Positions 1 through 5,763 of a stretch of 9,476 bases of DNA are shown here, piece after piece; position 1 is the stretch's first letter, and the number at the start of each line of letters is the position of its first letter. Position numbers and translations under genes: made by a program. Origin of the DNA: Candidatus Cloacimonadota bacterium. GTDB lineage: Bacteria; Cloacimonadota; Cloacimonadia; Cloacimonadales; TCS61. The notes under the pieces are model-generated. The model was not told where the DNA came from. It ran no database searches and saw nothing but the letters and a program-made list of their open reading frames with translations. The stretch is from positions 1 to 9,476 of the forward strand of contig DAOVQH010000074.1 in NCBI GenBank assembly GCA_030628755.1. Direction: 5' to 3'.

Positions 1-129
1 AGAACTCAAAATAAACCTATCGGAGTTGCTGAATATCGTCTAACGAAAGAATTACCTGAATCACTAAAAGGTAAATTACCAACAGCCAAAGAGCTTGAAG
101 AAAAAATTAAGGACGAACTGATTGAATAA
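1..129 (+). CDS. C-terminal end of a YhcG/DUF1016-type PDDEXK nuclease family protein (5' partial)
   Basis: Frame 1 is open from the left edge to a TAA at 127-129, giving 42 residues. The stretch NKPIGVAEYRLTKELPE, followed by a KLPTAKELEEKI-type helix, matches my memory of the conserved end of the YhcG (DUF1016) family, where a PDDEXK nuclease fold is followed by an 'NKPIGVAEYxL' strand and a short charged tail. These proteins are widespread accessory genes, often near restriction or other defence genes; their substrates are poorly known. The catalytic residues would lie off the window, so nothing can be said about activity. The C-terminus itself looks complete. It converges on the FRG-type remnant at 262-543. 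Family call fairly secure; function inferred. Confidence 0.72.
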   Translation, partial: RTQNKPIGVAEYRLTKELPESLKGKLPTAKELEEKIKDELIE

Positions 130-261
130 AAGCACTTAACAGGCAGCTTCACTCAGTAGCGTGGCAGACTCAAAACATTAAACAACATTACGCTTCGCTG
201 CAGTAAGACATATCACCACGACACATTAAGTACGATTTGAATATGATCAGTTTATTATTGA
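130..261. other. Intergenic gap between two convergent gene ends, with a weak imperfect inverted repeat
   Basis: No coding sequence is supported here. Two nested inverted segments are visible: GCAGC (143-147) against GCTGC (197-201), and AGCGT (158-162) against ACGCT (190-194). They could form one interrupted hairpin with a 27-base apical loop. There is no run of T on either side, so it is not a textbook Rho-independent terminator. It lies between the stop of the YhcG-type gene and the end of the FRG-type remnant, where a bidirectional terminator or leftover recombination sequence would be plausible. Confidence 0.3.
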
Positions 262-543
262 TTACCCTTTCGGACTATATTGCCTTTTCAACCACTGGCT
301 CAATCCATCCAAACCAGGAAATAAAACCCGTTCTGTAACGTTTGCCTGATCCGGTTTATCGCGAATTTCCCATTTTAGTTCTTTTGGTATAATAATTTTT
401 CTCCAGATGTCCGGACGCTCTTGAAGCCATTCATCAAGAATCAGCTTAGGATTTGAGGAAATTGAACAAAAAGCAAACTTATTTATAAATCTGTCATCTT
501 TGGATGAAGGCTCAATGAAAAGTACAAAATCATTTTTCACCAA
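262..543 (-). pseudogene. C-terminal fragment of an FRG-domain-type protein (5' truncated)
   Basis: The 93 residues resemble, from memory, the conserved tail of a family annotated as FRG-domain proteins: NDFVLFIEP near the start, then LDEWLQERPDIWRKIIIP, and the ending ANVTERVLFPGLDGLSQWLKR. Full-length members are several times longer, so the N-terminal part, including the FRG region itself, is missing. Reading in frame upstream there is only TTG (541-543), AGG and then a TAA (547-549). The first 14 bases also overlap the end of the M23 gene. A TTG start at this point in the family's middle is unlikely to be a native start, so I call it a remnant. FRG proteins are accessory genes of uncertain function, sometimes in defence islands. 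It could still be translated as a short peptide. Confidence 0.6.
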
Positions 544-1300
544 CCTTTAAATGTCCCAGAAAATTCCTAATACAAGCCTGTGTGAATCGCAGTCTGTTTC
601 TGGGATCGAAAGACTTGTTATCTTCATCCCTCAATTCCAGATGTAGATGAGATTTCTTACTACTATTTCGAAGATTCCCTGTACGACCGGTCAATCCAAC
701 CACTGTATTCCCATTTACTTCCTGACCCAATTTTACATACACTTCGTTCAAATGTGCATAGACACTCTCTATACCTTCAGGATACAGAATACGAACTGTC
801 TTCCCATATTCAATTTTTACAGAATCTATTTTTCCACTCGGTTTTTTACATTGAACTTTAACCAGATAATGTGGATTATCACTTACTTCCGTGACAATCC
901 CATAATCTGCAATAGGATATACTGGAGTGTTTTCCGGAGCATAAAGATCCATTCCTTCATGGACTCTTTTCCGCTCCCTTGTTCCACGAATACATCCATA
1001 ATGATCTGCCCATCTGTTTTTTATATATTTTTTAAGAAGTTCATTAAATGTCAATCCATCATTAAAAGGAGATTTATATTTACTATATTTCTCTATGAAC
1101 TCCGGTGTCAAAAGGACAACAGGCTCATCAAAATATTTTGGTGACAGAGCAATCAAAGAATCTGATTCACAGGTAATTATGGTGATATTATCTATCTTGC
1201 TTTGAAGATACCGGATATAAAAAAAGTTCACGATAATAGTGAGTATTAGAATCAACAATATCAAAATTCGAATATTTACAGGTGCTTTTAATTTCATCAT
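530..1300 (-). CDS. Membrane-anchored M23-family (LytM-like) peptidase
   Basis: This 256-residue protein has a short basic start, one hydrophobic segment at about residues 10-30 (signal anchor), a linker, and an M23 domain from about 110 to 235. The zinc-site pattern is present: H114 and D118 in VHEGMD, H183 in YAHL, and H218-x-H220 in HLHLEL. A GLTGRTGN loop precedes the last motif. M23 enzymes cut peptide bridges in peptidoglycan from the outer side of the inner membrane; some relatives only activate other hydrolases, but here the metal residues are all present. The start has two adjacent ATGs (1298-1300 and 1295-1297). AGAGGA directly abuts the first, so the second (spacing 3) may be used. 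It is divergent from rplM; a TATAAT-like -10 on the minus strand lies at 1336-1341 without a convincing -35. Its last residues, VGEK, and the TGA stop are read out of FRG-remnant DNA. Confidence 0.85.
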   Translation of the reverse strand: MMKLKAPVNIRILILLILILTIIVNFFYIRYLQSKIDNITIITCESDSLIALSPKYFDEPVVLLTPEFIEKYSKYKSPFNDGLTFNELLKKYIKNRWADHYGCIRGTRERKRVHEGMDLYAPENTPVYPIADYGIVTEVSDNPHYLVKVQCKKPSGKIDSVKIEYGKTVRILYPEGIESVYAHLNEVYVKLGQEVNGNTVVGLTGRTGNLRNSSKKSHLHLELRDEDNKSFDPRNRLRFTQACIRNFLGHLKVGEK

Positions 1301-1419
1301 TCCTCTATAATAAAAATTATGAAGTCAGACTGTTCATTATAAAAAAATTGGCAATAGTTTTAGATTAATAAACCCAATTATATTTAAATTTGTAATGTAT
1401 AATATTAGGGTCATTCTAC

Positions 1420-1449
1420 TTGACAGCAAAAACCTCCTACAAATATTTT
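1420..1449 (+). promoter_or_regulatory. Candidate sigma-70-type promoter for the rplM operon
   Basis: A perfect TTGACA at 1420-1425 is followed after 18 bases by TATTTT at 1444-1449 (4 of 6 matches to TATAAT). Transcription would start about 40 bases before the rplM ATG. A second TATAAT at 1398-1403 lacks a good -35. The position in the 193-base gap between the divergent M23 gene and rplM suits an operon promoter. If the lineage uses Bacteroidota-like promoter signals, the match would be coincidental. Confidence 0.4.
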
Positions 1450-1493
1450 GTTCGTTCTCGATCATCGGTTAGGAAAAATAATAAGGAGAAAAC

Positions 1494-1928
1494 ATGAAAA
1501 CAGAAACACCAAAGGCAGATCAAATAAAGCACGACTGGTATTTGGTCGATGCTAAAGATATGGTTCTGGGTAGATTAGCCACGCAAATTGCAACTTTATT
1601 GCGTGGTAAGAATAAACCCTATTTCAGCCCACATTTAGATACCGGGGATTATGTAGTTATAATCAATGCAGAAAAGATAAAACTTACTGGGAATAAAGAA
1701 TTACAAAAAACCTATCAGCGATATAGTGGATATCCTGGTGGTAGAACTGAAATCCCATTCAAAAGAATGCTAAAAGAGCAACCTGAGCAAATCATAATTC
1801 ACGCAGTTAAGGGAATGCTTCCAAAAAATATATTAGGAAGACGACTGATTAACAAATTGAAAGTGTACACGGGTAGTGAACATCCACATACTGCTCAACA
1901 ACCAAAAACATTATCTTTAACTAACTAG
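1494..1928 (+). CDS. rplM: Large ribosomal subunit protein uL13
   Basis: Product is 144 residues, a normal length for bacterial L13, which binds 23S rRNA early in assembly of the 50S subunit. Visible family signatures are WYLVDAKDMVLGRLAT (residues 15-30), RGKNKPYFSPHLDTGDYVVIINA (37-59, the nucleic-acid-binding core), the GYPGGR turn (79-84), and GMLPKN-LGR (107-116). The N-terminus carries about ten extra residues before the conserved Trp, with the usual Lys-rich look. ATG at 1494 has a strong AAGGAG site at 1483-1488. It is the first gene of the cluster, followed 11 bases later by rpsI, the near-universal L13-S9 pair. In some bacteria L13 represses its own operon through the mRNA leader; nothing in the short leader here shows this clearly. 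Confidence 0.97.
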   Translation: MKTETPKADQIKHDWYLVDAKDMVLGRLATQIATLLRGKNKPYFSPHLDTGDYVVIINAEKIKLTGNKELQKTYQRYSGYPGGRTEIPFKRMLKEQPEQIIIHAVKGMLPKNILGRRLINKLKVYTGSEHPHTAQQPKTLSLTN

Positions 1929-1939
1929 GGAGAATTTTA

Positions 1940-2326
1940 ATGCAATATTTTGATGCTGTTGGAAGAAGAAAAAAATCAGTTGCAAGAGTGCGTCTCACTC
2001 CTGGAACTGGAAAAAGAATTGCAAATAAAAGAACTATGAAAAACTACCTTCAAAGAGAAACTCTCGAAATGATCATCGAACAACCCTTAAAACTTGTTGG
2101 ACTTTCTGATAAAGTTGATATAAATGTAAATGTTGATGGTGGTGGACTAACCGGTCAAGCTGGTGCAATTCGTCTTGGAATCTCGCGGGCTCTTATAAAA
2201 TACGATGAAGAACTCAGACAGTCTTTGAAAAAAGAAGGATTTCTCACTCGTGATCCACGTATGGTCGAAAGGAAAAAAGCAGGTCAACCAAAAGCAAGGA
2301 AACGATTCCAATTTTCTAAGCGTTAA
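1940..2326 (+). CDS. rpsI: Small ribosomal subunit protein uS9
   Basis: Product is 128 residues, typical for S9, a 30S head protein whose basic C-terminal tail reaches the P-site tRNA. Signatures: AVGRRKKSVARVRL (residues 6-19), VDGGGLTGQAGAIRLGISRAL (65-85), LTRDPRMVERKKAGQPKARK (102-121), and the end KRFQFSKR, with the terminal Lys-Arg expected of functional S9. Its ribosome site GGGAG (1928-1932) overlaps the rplM stop, so the two genes are translationally adjacent. After the stop there are 171 bases without a gene before rpsB, holding a large hairpin described separately. Confidence 0.97.
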   Translation: MQYFDAVGRRKKSVARVRLTPGTGKRIANKRTMKNYLQRETLEMIIEQPLKLVGLSDKVDINVNVDGGGLTGQAGAIRLGISRALIKYDEELRQSLKKEGFLTRDPRMVERKKAGQPKARKRFQFSKR

Positions 2327-2400
2327 TATTATAAGCCTTTTAGGATATGAAGAAATTCAAAATCTAACTGAATCTTTGTACCCATTAAGGTAAAAATAAA

Positions 2401-2466
2401 TCTATTTGGGATTTGCAAGGCGGTGTCCGGCGTAGCCTGATTGAATTGCAGTTAATTTCAAATAGA
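2401..2466 (+). promoter_or_regulatory. Long imperfect hairpin in the rpsB leader, possible autoregulatory S2 leader
   Basis: Bases 2401-2413 pair with 2454-2466 over 13 positions, two of them G-U (TCTATTTG against CAAATAGA, then GGATT against AATTT). After a 3-base bulge (2451-2453) TGCAA (2414-2418) pairs with TTGCA (2446-2450). The apex, 2419-2445, is much richer in G and C than its surroundings, with a possible GGC/GCC inner pair. The structure ends 15 bases before the AAGGAG site of rpsB. Leaders through which S2 represses rpsB are known in other bacteria (for example t44 RNA in gammaproteobacteria). That this one works so is inference; a mobile palindromic repeat is the main alternative. 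No T-run follows, so it is not a standard terminator. Confidence 0.5.
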
Positions 2467-2497
2467 AAAAATAACCGTAACAAGGAGAAAAGAAAGA

Positions 2498-3616
2498 ATG
2501 TCAGTTGTAACAATGAAGGCTCTTTTGGAGAGCGGTGTTCATTTTGGTCATCAGACTCACAAGTGGAATCCCAAAATGGACAAGTATATTTTCATCAAAA
2601 GAAATGGAATTCATATTTTAGACCTTAAACAAACCCTGGATGCAGTTAATGAAGCTTATATGTTTCTCAAAGAAATTGTAAGCAAAGGTGAAACAGTACT
2701 TTTTATCGGAACAAAAAAACAAGCTAAAGAAGCAATCGAATCTGCTGCAAAGAAGTCTGGTGCTTTTTATATAAGCAATCGATGGTATGGTGGAATGCTT
2801 ACTAATATGCGAACTATCCGTCGTAGCATAGAAAAATTAGAATACTATGAGCAAATAGTTGAAGATGGCACTATCAACAGCTTCACAAAATTAGAAGCTC
2901 AAAAGATGAAAAAAATCTACGACAAAATCAATTCTGCGCTCAGCGGAATCCGTGACATGGATAAACTCCCCGGTGCTGTTTTCATCGTTGATACAATTAA
3001 AGAAAAAATTGTGGTTAACGAAGCACGCAAACTTAATATTCCCATTGTTGCAATGGTTGATACAAATGCAGATCCGGATCTTGTAGATTACATTATCCCA
3101 GCAAATGATGATGCTATTAGAGCTATCTTTTTACTTACCGATATTATGGCAAATGCAGTTATCGAGGGCAAACAAATCCTTCTTGAAGGAGCAGGTATCA
3201 TCCATACAGAAGAAGAGAAAAAAACAGAAGAGGAAATTAAAACACCCGAAGTAACACCTGAAAAAGAACCAAAAGAAGAAAAACCAAAAGCAAAAGCTCC
3301 TCCAGAAAAAGAAGTAAAAAAACCGGAAAAGAAAGAAAAAACAGAAGAAGAACCTAAAAAACCTGAAGTTAGAAAAGGACCTGCAAAGAAAGCTCAACCC
3401 AAAGAAGAGAAAGCTGAAGAAAAAAAGACTGAAAAGAAAATAGCAAAAAAAGAAACACCTAAAAAAGAAATATCTGAAAAACCGAAACTCGAAGAAAAGA
3501 AAAAACCAGAAAAAAAAGCAAAAGAGATTAAAACTACAGAAAAAATAAAACCAGAAATTAAGAAAAAAACTCCTACAAAAACCAAAGAATCAAAAGAAGC
3601 AAAACCTTCAAAATAA
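2498..3616 (+). CDS. rpsB: Small ribosomal subunit protein uS2 with a long Lys/Glu/Pro-rich C-terminal tail
   Basis: S2 sits on the 30S back near S1 and the mRNA exit. The ordinary S2 fold fills residues 1 to about 235: LLESGVHFGHQTHKWNPKM (9-27), IHILDL (38-43), FIGTKKQA (69-76), RWYGGMLTN (95-103), MDKLPGAVFIVD (154-165), IPIVAMVDTNADPDLVDYIIPANDDA (181-206). The remaining ~136 residues are almost only Lys, Glu, Pro, Ala and Thr, in irregular repeats such as KEEKPKAK, KKPEKKEK and KPEKKAK; the protein reaches 372 residues against a usual 230-270. The tail is in frame, uninterrupted and preceded by an intact core, so it is real coding sequence, probably disordered. ATG at 2498 has a clear AAGGAG site (2482-2487). 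Followed by tsf after 33 bases. Role of the tail unknown. Confidence 0.96.
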   Translation: MSVVTMKALLESGVHFGHQTHKWNPKMDKYIFIKRNGIHILDLKQTLDAVNEAYMFLKEIVSKGETVLFIGTKKQAKEAIESAAKKSGAFYISNRWYGGMLTNMRTIRRSIEKLEYYEQIVEDGTINSFTKLEAQKMKKIYDKINSALSGIRDMDKLPGAVFIVDTIKEKIVVNEARKLNIPIVAMVDTNADPDLVDYIIPANDDAIRAIFLLTDIMANAVIEGKQILLEGAGIIHTEEEKKTEEEIKTPEVTPEKEPKEEKPKAKAPPEKEVKKPEKKEKTEEEPKKPEVRKGPAKKAQPKEEKAEEKKTEKKIAKKETPKKEISEKPKLEEKKKPEKKAKEIKTTEKIKPEIKKKTPTKTKESKEAKPSK

Positions 3617-3649
3617 TTCTTTAATAAAAAAATCAGGAGATTTATAATA

Positions 3650-4243
3650 ATGAATATTTCTGCAAAAATGGTAATGGAACTCAGAGCAAAAACCAACGTC
3701 GGAATGATGGACTGCAAAAAAGCTCTTATCGAAACTACCGGTGATATGGATAAAGCAATTAAATACCTTCGCGAAAAGGGTATCAGCAAAGCTGCTAAAA
3801 AAGCAGAGCGTGAAACTAAAGAAGGACGTATCCATTCATATATTCACGGAAATGGTAAGATTGGGGTGATGCTTGAAGTTAACTGCGAAACAGACTTCGT
3901 TGCTAAAAATGAAAAATTTATAGGACTCTGCAAGAATATTGCGATGCATATAGCAGCTTCCAATCCTCTGGCAATTTCAGAAGAAAATCTAGATCCGAAA
4001 ACCATTGAATCGGAAAAAGAGATCTATAGAAACAAAGCTCTAAACGATGGAAAACCAGAAAAAATCGTTGATAAAATTGTAGAAGGACAGATCAGAAAAT
4101 TTAAAAAAGAGAATTGCCTGTTAGATCAGGAATTTATAAAAGATACTGATAAAACTATTAGAGATTTATTGAACGAAACAATTATGGCTATGGGAGAAAA
4201 CATAAAAATAGCCAGGTTTGTTCGATACAGTTTAGGAAATTAA
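3650..4243 (+). CDS. tsf: Elongation factor Ts, short form
   Basis: EF-Ts is the cytoplasmic nucleotide-exchange factor that recycles EF-Tu from its GDP form. The N-terminal UBA-like module is clear (MVMELRAKTNVGMMDCKKAL, residues 7-26), followed by the linker KYLREKGISKAAKKAERET and the hallmark ETDFVAKNEKF (80-90), whose Asp-Phe pair inserts near the EF-Tu magnesium site. Length is 197 residues, like the short Thermus-type factors with one core subdomain, rather than about 280 in E. coli. The C-terminal part (150-197) keeps the helical ending. AGGAG at 3635-3639 sits 10 bases before the ATG. Next gene pyrH begins 2 bases after the stop. Confidence 0.97.
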   Translation: MNISAKMVMELRAKTNVGMMDCKKALIETTGDMDKAIKYLREKGISKAAKKAERETKEGRIHSYIHGNGKIGVMLEVNCETDFVAKNEKFIGLCKNIAMHIAASNPLAISEENLDPKTIESEKEIYRNKALNDGKPEKIVDKIVEGQIRKFKKENCLLDQEFIKDTDKTIRDLLNETIMAMGENIKIARFVRYSLGN

Positions 4244-4245
4244 TT

Positions 4246-4971
4246 ATGCTAAATTATAAGCCGGAAAAGATTAATAAGATTATTTTAAAAATCAGTGGTG
4301 AAATTCTTGCCGGGAAAATGGAATTCGGAATTGATCTGGATGCAATTAATAACCTCATTAATGATATAATATCGGTTAAGAAACTTGGTTTTAGTATTGG
4401 TATAGTTCTTGGTGGTGGAAATTTTTTCAGAGGAGCTTCTAAAACAGGACAATATTTGAACCGATCCATCGCTGACAATATCGGTATGCTTGCTACAATT
4501 CAAAACACCTTAATCATGAGCGGGCTACTTCAAACCAAAAATTATCTTACCGAGATATACTCAGCTATCCAGATTGATAAAGTCGCTAAATTCTATACTC
4601 CGAGCAGAGCAAATACTTCTATCAATGAAGGGAAAATCTGCTTCTTCTGTGCTGGAACAGGAAACCCGTTTTTTACCACAGATACTGCTGCAGTTCTCAG
4701 AGCTGTTGAATTAAACGCAGATATTGTTTTCAAAGGTACTAAAGTTGATGGAGTTTATTCTGCAGATCCAGTCAAAAATAAAAATGCAGAACTTTTTCAA
4801 AATATTACTTTTGATGAAGCTTTAGAAAAACAGCTGAAAGTTATGGACATGACTGCGTTTTCTTTGGCTAGAGAGTACAACATGGCAATTAAAGTATTTA
4901 ATATTTCTAAGAAAGGAAATTTGAAAAAAGCTATTTTGAGTAAAGAAGTTGGTACTTTTGTCCACGGATAA
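4246..4971 (+). CDS. pyrH: UMP kinase
   Basis: PyrH phosphorylates UMP to UDP with ATP, a step in pyrimidine nucleotide supply, and belongs to the amino-acid kinase fold, not the NMP kinases. Seen: LKISGEILAG (residues 14-23, phosphate binding), VLGGGNFFRG (54-63), ADNIGMLATIQNTL (76-89), AGTGNPFFTTDTAAVLRA (136-153, UMP and ATP site), and KGTKVDGVYSADP (163-175). Length 241 is normal. The middle section RANTSINEGKICFF replaces the more usual RRAIRHLEKG-type sequence, a mild divergence. Its ribosome site (AGGA, 4233-4236) lies within the end of tsf and the genes are only 2 bases apart, so coupled translation is likely. Confidence 0.96.
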   Translation: MLNYKPEKINKIILKISGEILAGKMEFGIDLDAINNLINDIISVKKLGFSIGIVLGGGNFFRGASKTGQYLNRSIADNIGMLATIQNTLIMSGLLQTKNYLTEIYSAIQIDKVAKFYTPSRANTSINEGKICFFCAGTGNPFFTTDTAAVLRAVELNADIVFKGTKVDGVYSADPVKNKNAELFQNITFDEALEKQLKVMDMTAFSLAREYNMAIKVFNISKKGNLKKAILSKEVGTFVHG

Positions 4972-4980
4972 GGAGAAAGC

Positions 4981-5535
4981 ATGGAAGAACTGAAAAAAAA
5001 ATTAGAAAAAAGAATGGAAGGTGCTTTTAATGCCTTACTGCAGAATTATACAAAAACCAGAACAGGTAGAGCAAATGCTTCTAATCTTGATCATATCCGA
5101 ATTGATTATTACGGTGCTTCTACTCCAATAAAACAGCTTTGTAATATTACTATCCCGGAACCTCGTCTTATTGTTATTCAACCCTGGGATAAAACCATTC
5201 TAATTGATATAGAAAAGGCAGTTCTGGCATCCAATATCGGTGTTACACCTGAAAATGATGGAAATGTTATCCGCCTTCCCTTTCAACCGTTAACAGAGGA
5301 TACTCGTAAAAATATTGTGAAACAGATAAAACAAATGGCTGAAGATGGGAGAATTGAAATACGAAATATCCGGAGAGAAGGAAATGAATCAGTCAAACAA
5401 ATGGAAAAAAACGGAGACATAAGCATAGACGAACAAAAAAAACTTCTTAAGGATATACAGGACCTAACCGATAAATGGATTGAAAAAATTTCTGAAACTT
5501 CCGATTCAAAAGAAACTGAAATAATGGAAGTCTAA
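4981..5535 (+). CDS. frr: Ribosome recycling factor
   Basis: RRF splits post-termination ribosomes together with EF-G. The 184 residues match the usual 185. Domain I is the three-helix bundle formed by residues 1-30 and 105-184; domain II is the beta insert between. Signatures: KTRTGRANASNLDHI (25-39), the PEPRLIVIQPWDK run (59-71), ASNIGVTPENDGNVIRLPFQPLTEDTRK (83-110), and IRNIRREGNES (127-137). A slightly longer acidic C-terminus (SETSDSKETEIMEV) follows the helix. The AAGGAG site starts within the pyrH stop codon, so pyrH and frr are translationally linked; pyrH-frr is a common pair. Confidence 0.97.
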   Translation: MEELKKKLEKRMEGAFNALLQNYTKTRTGRANASNLDHIRIDYYGASTPIKQLCNITIPEPRLIVIQPWDKTILIDIEKAVLASNIGVTPENDGNVIRLPFQPLTEDTRKNIVKQIKQMAEDGRIEIRNIRREGNESVKQMEKNGDISIDEQKKLLKDIQDLTDKWIEKISETSDSKETEIMEV

Positions 5536-5567
5536 TCTATAAAAAGTATAACTCCTTAATTCGTTAT

Positions 5568-5581
5568 AGGAGCTTAATGTG
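5568..5581 (+). promoter_or_regulatory. Ribosome site and GTG start of the ferredoxin gene, overlapping an ATG-TGA
   Basis: AGGAG at 5568-5572 stands 6 bases before GTG (5579-5581), the only start that gives the full ferredoxin. An ATG at 5577-5579 overlaps that GTG by one base but is followed at once by TGA (5580-5582), a bare start-stop. Upstream, CTCCT (5552-5556) could mask the AGGAG, while TATAAC (5547-5552) against GTTATA (5563-5568) could form a competing hairpin. The arms are short (5 and 6 pairs), so a switch is only a possibility. Confidence 0.4.
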
Positions 5582-5761
5582 ACATTTATAATCACTTCTG
5601 AATGTGTTAAATGTGGTCTCTGCATGGATAATTGTCCCACCTCTGCTATTATTGAAGGAGAAGAACAATATATAATTACCGATGCTTGTATTAATTGCGC
5701 TCAATGCCAGGAAATTTGTCCTATAGATGCAATCCAAGGCGTAAAAATGAATGGTCAATAA
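5579..5761 (+). CDS. Small 2[4Fe-4S] ferredoxin
   Basis: A 60-residue electron carrier with two complete CxxCxxCxxxCP motifs: C9, C12, C15, C19-P20 and C37, C40, C43, C47-P48. The pseudo-twofold clostridial-type layout is clear (CVKCGLCMDNCP and CINCAQCQEICP), with NCPTSAI and ICPIDAI following the motifs. Such ferredoxins serve pyruvate:ferredoxin oxidoreductase, hydrogenases and other low-potential enzymes, which points to an anaerobic host. Start is GTG with a good AGGAG site. It lies 43 bases after frr on the same strand, so it may be read from the ribosomal operon. The stop is 2 bases from the end of the opposing glycosyltransferase gene. Partner enzyme not identifiable here. Confidence 0.93.
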   Translation: MTFIITSECVKCGLCMDNCPTSAIIEGEEQYIITDACINCAQCQEICPIDAIQGVKMNGQ

Positions 5762-5763
5762 AA

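Noticed and set aside
130..261. Integron attC-like site next to the YhcG-type gene
   Set aside because: No matching RYYYAAC/GTTRRRY core pair could be found at the ends of the inverted segment.
647..1144. 165-residue + strand frame opposite the M23 gene
   Set aside because: The M23 frame has intact motifs and a ribosome site; this one is its antisense shadow.
2401..2580. Similarity between the rpsB leader apex and the repeat at 8471-8565
   Set aside because: Only short words such as CGGTG and GTAGCC are shared; too little to call a common origin.
2413..2628. 71-residue + strand frame across the rpsB leader
   Set aside because: It overlaps the structured leader and the first 130 bases of rpsB in another frame, has no ribosome site, and its sequence has no family look.
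3131..3397. Phe-rich frame on the minus strand over rpsB (and a similar one at 3394-3789)
   Set aside because: Complement of Lys/Glu-rich codons gives Phe/Ser/Leu runs; it is a shadow of the S2 tail and tsf, not a membrane protein.
5536..5578. Rho-independent terminator after frr
   Set aside because: The pairings are only 5-6 bases with no following T-run, and the ferredoxin ribosome site begins within them.
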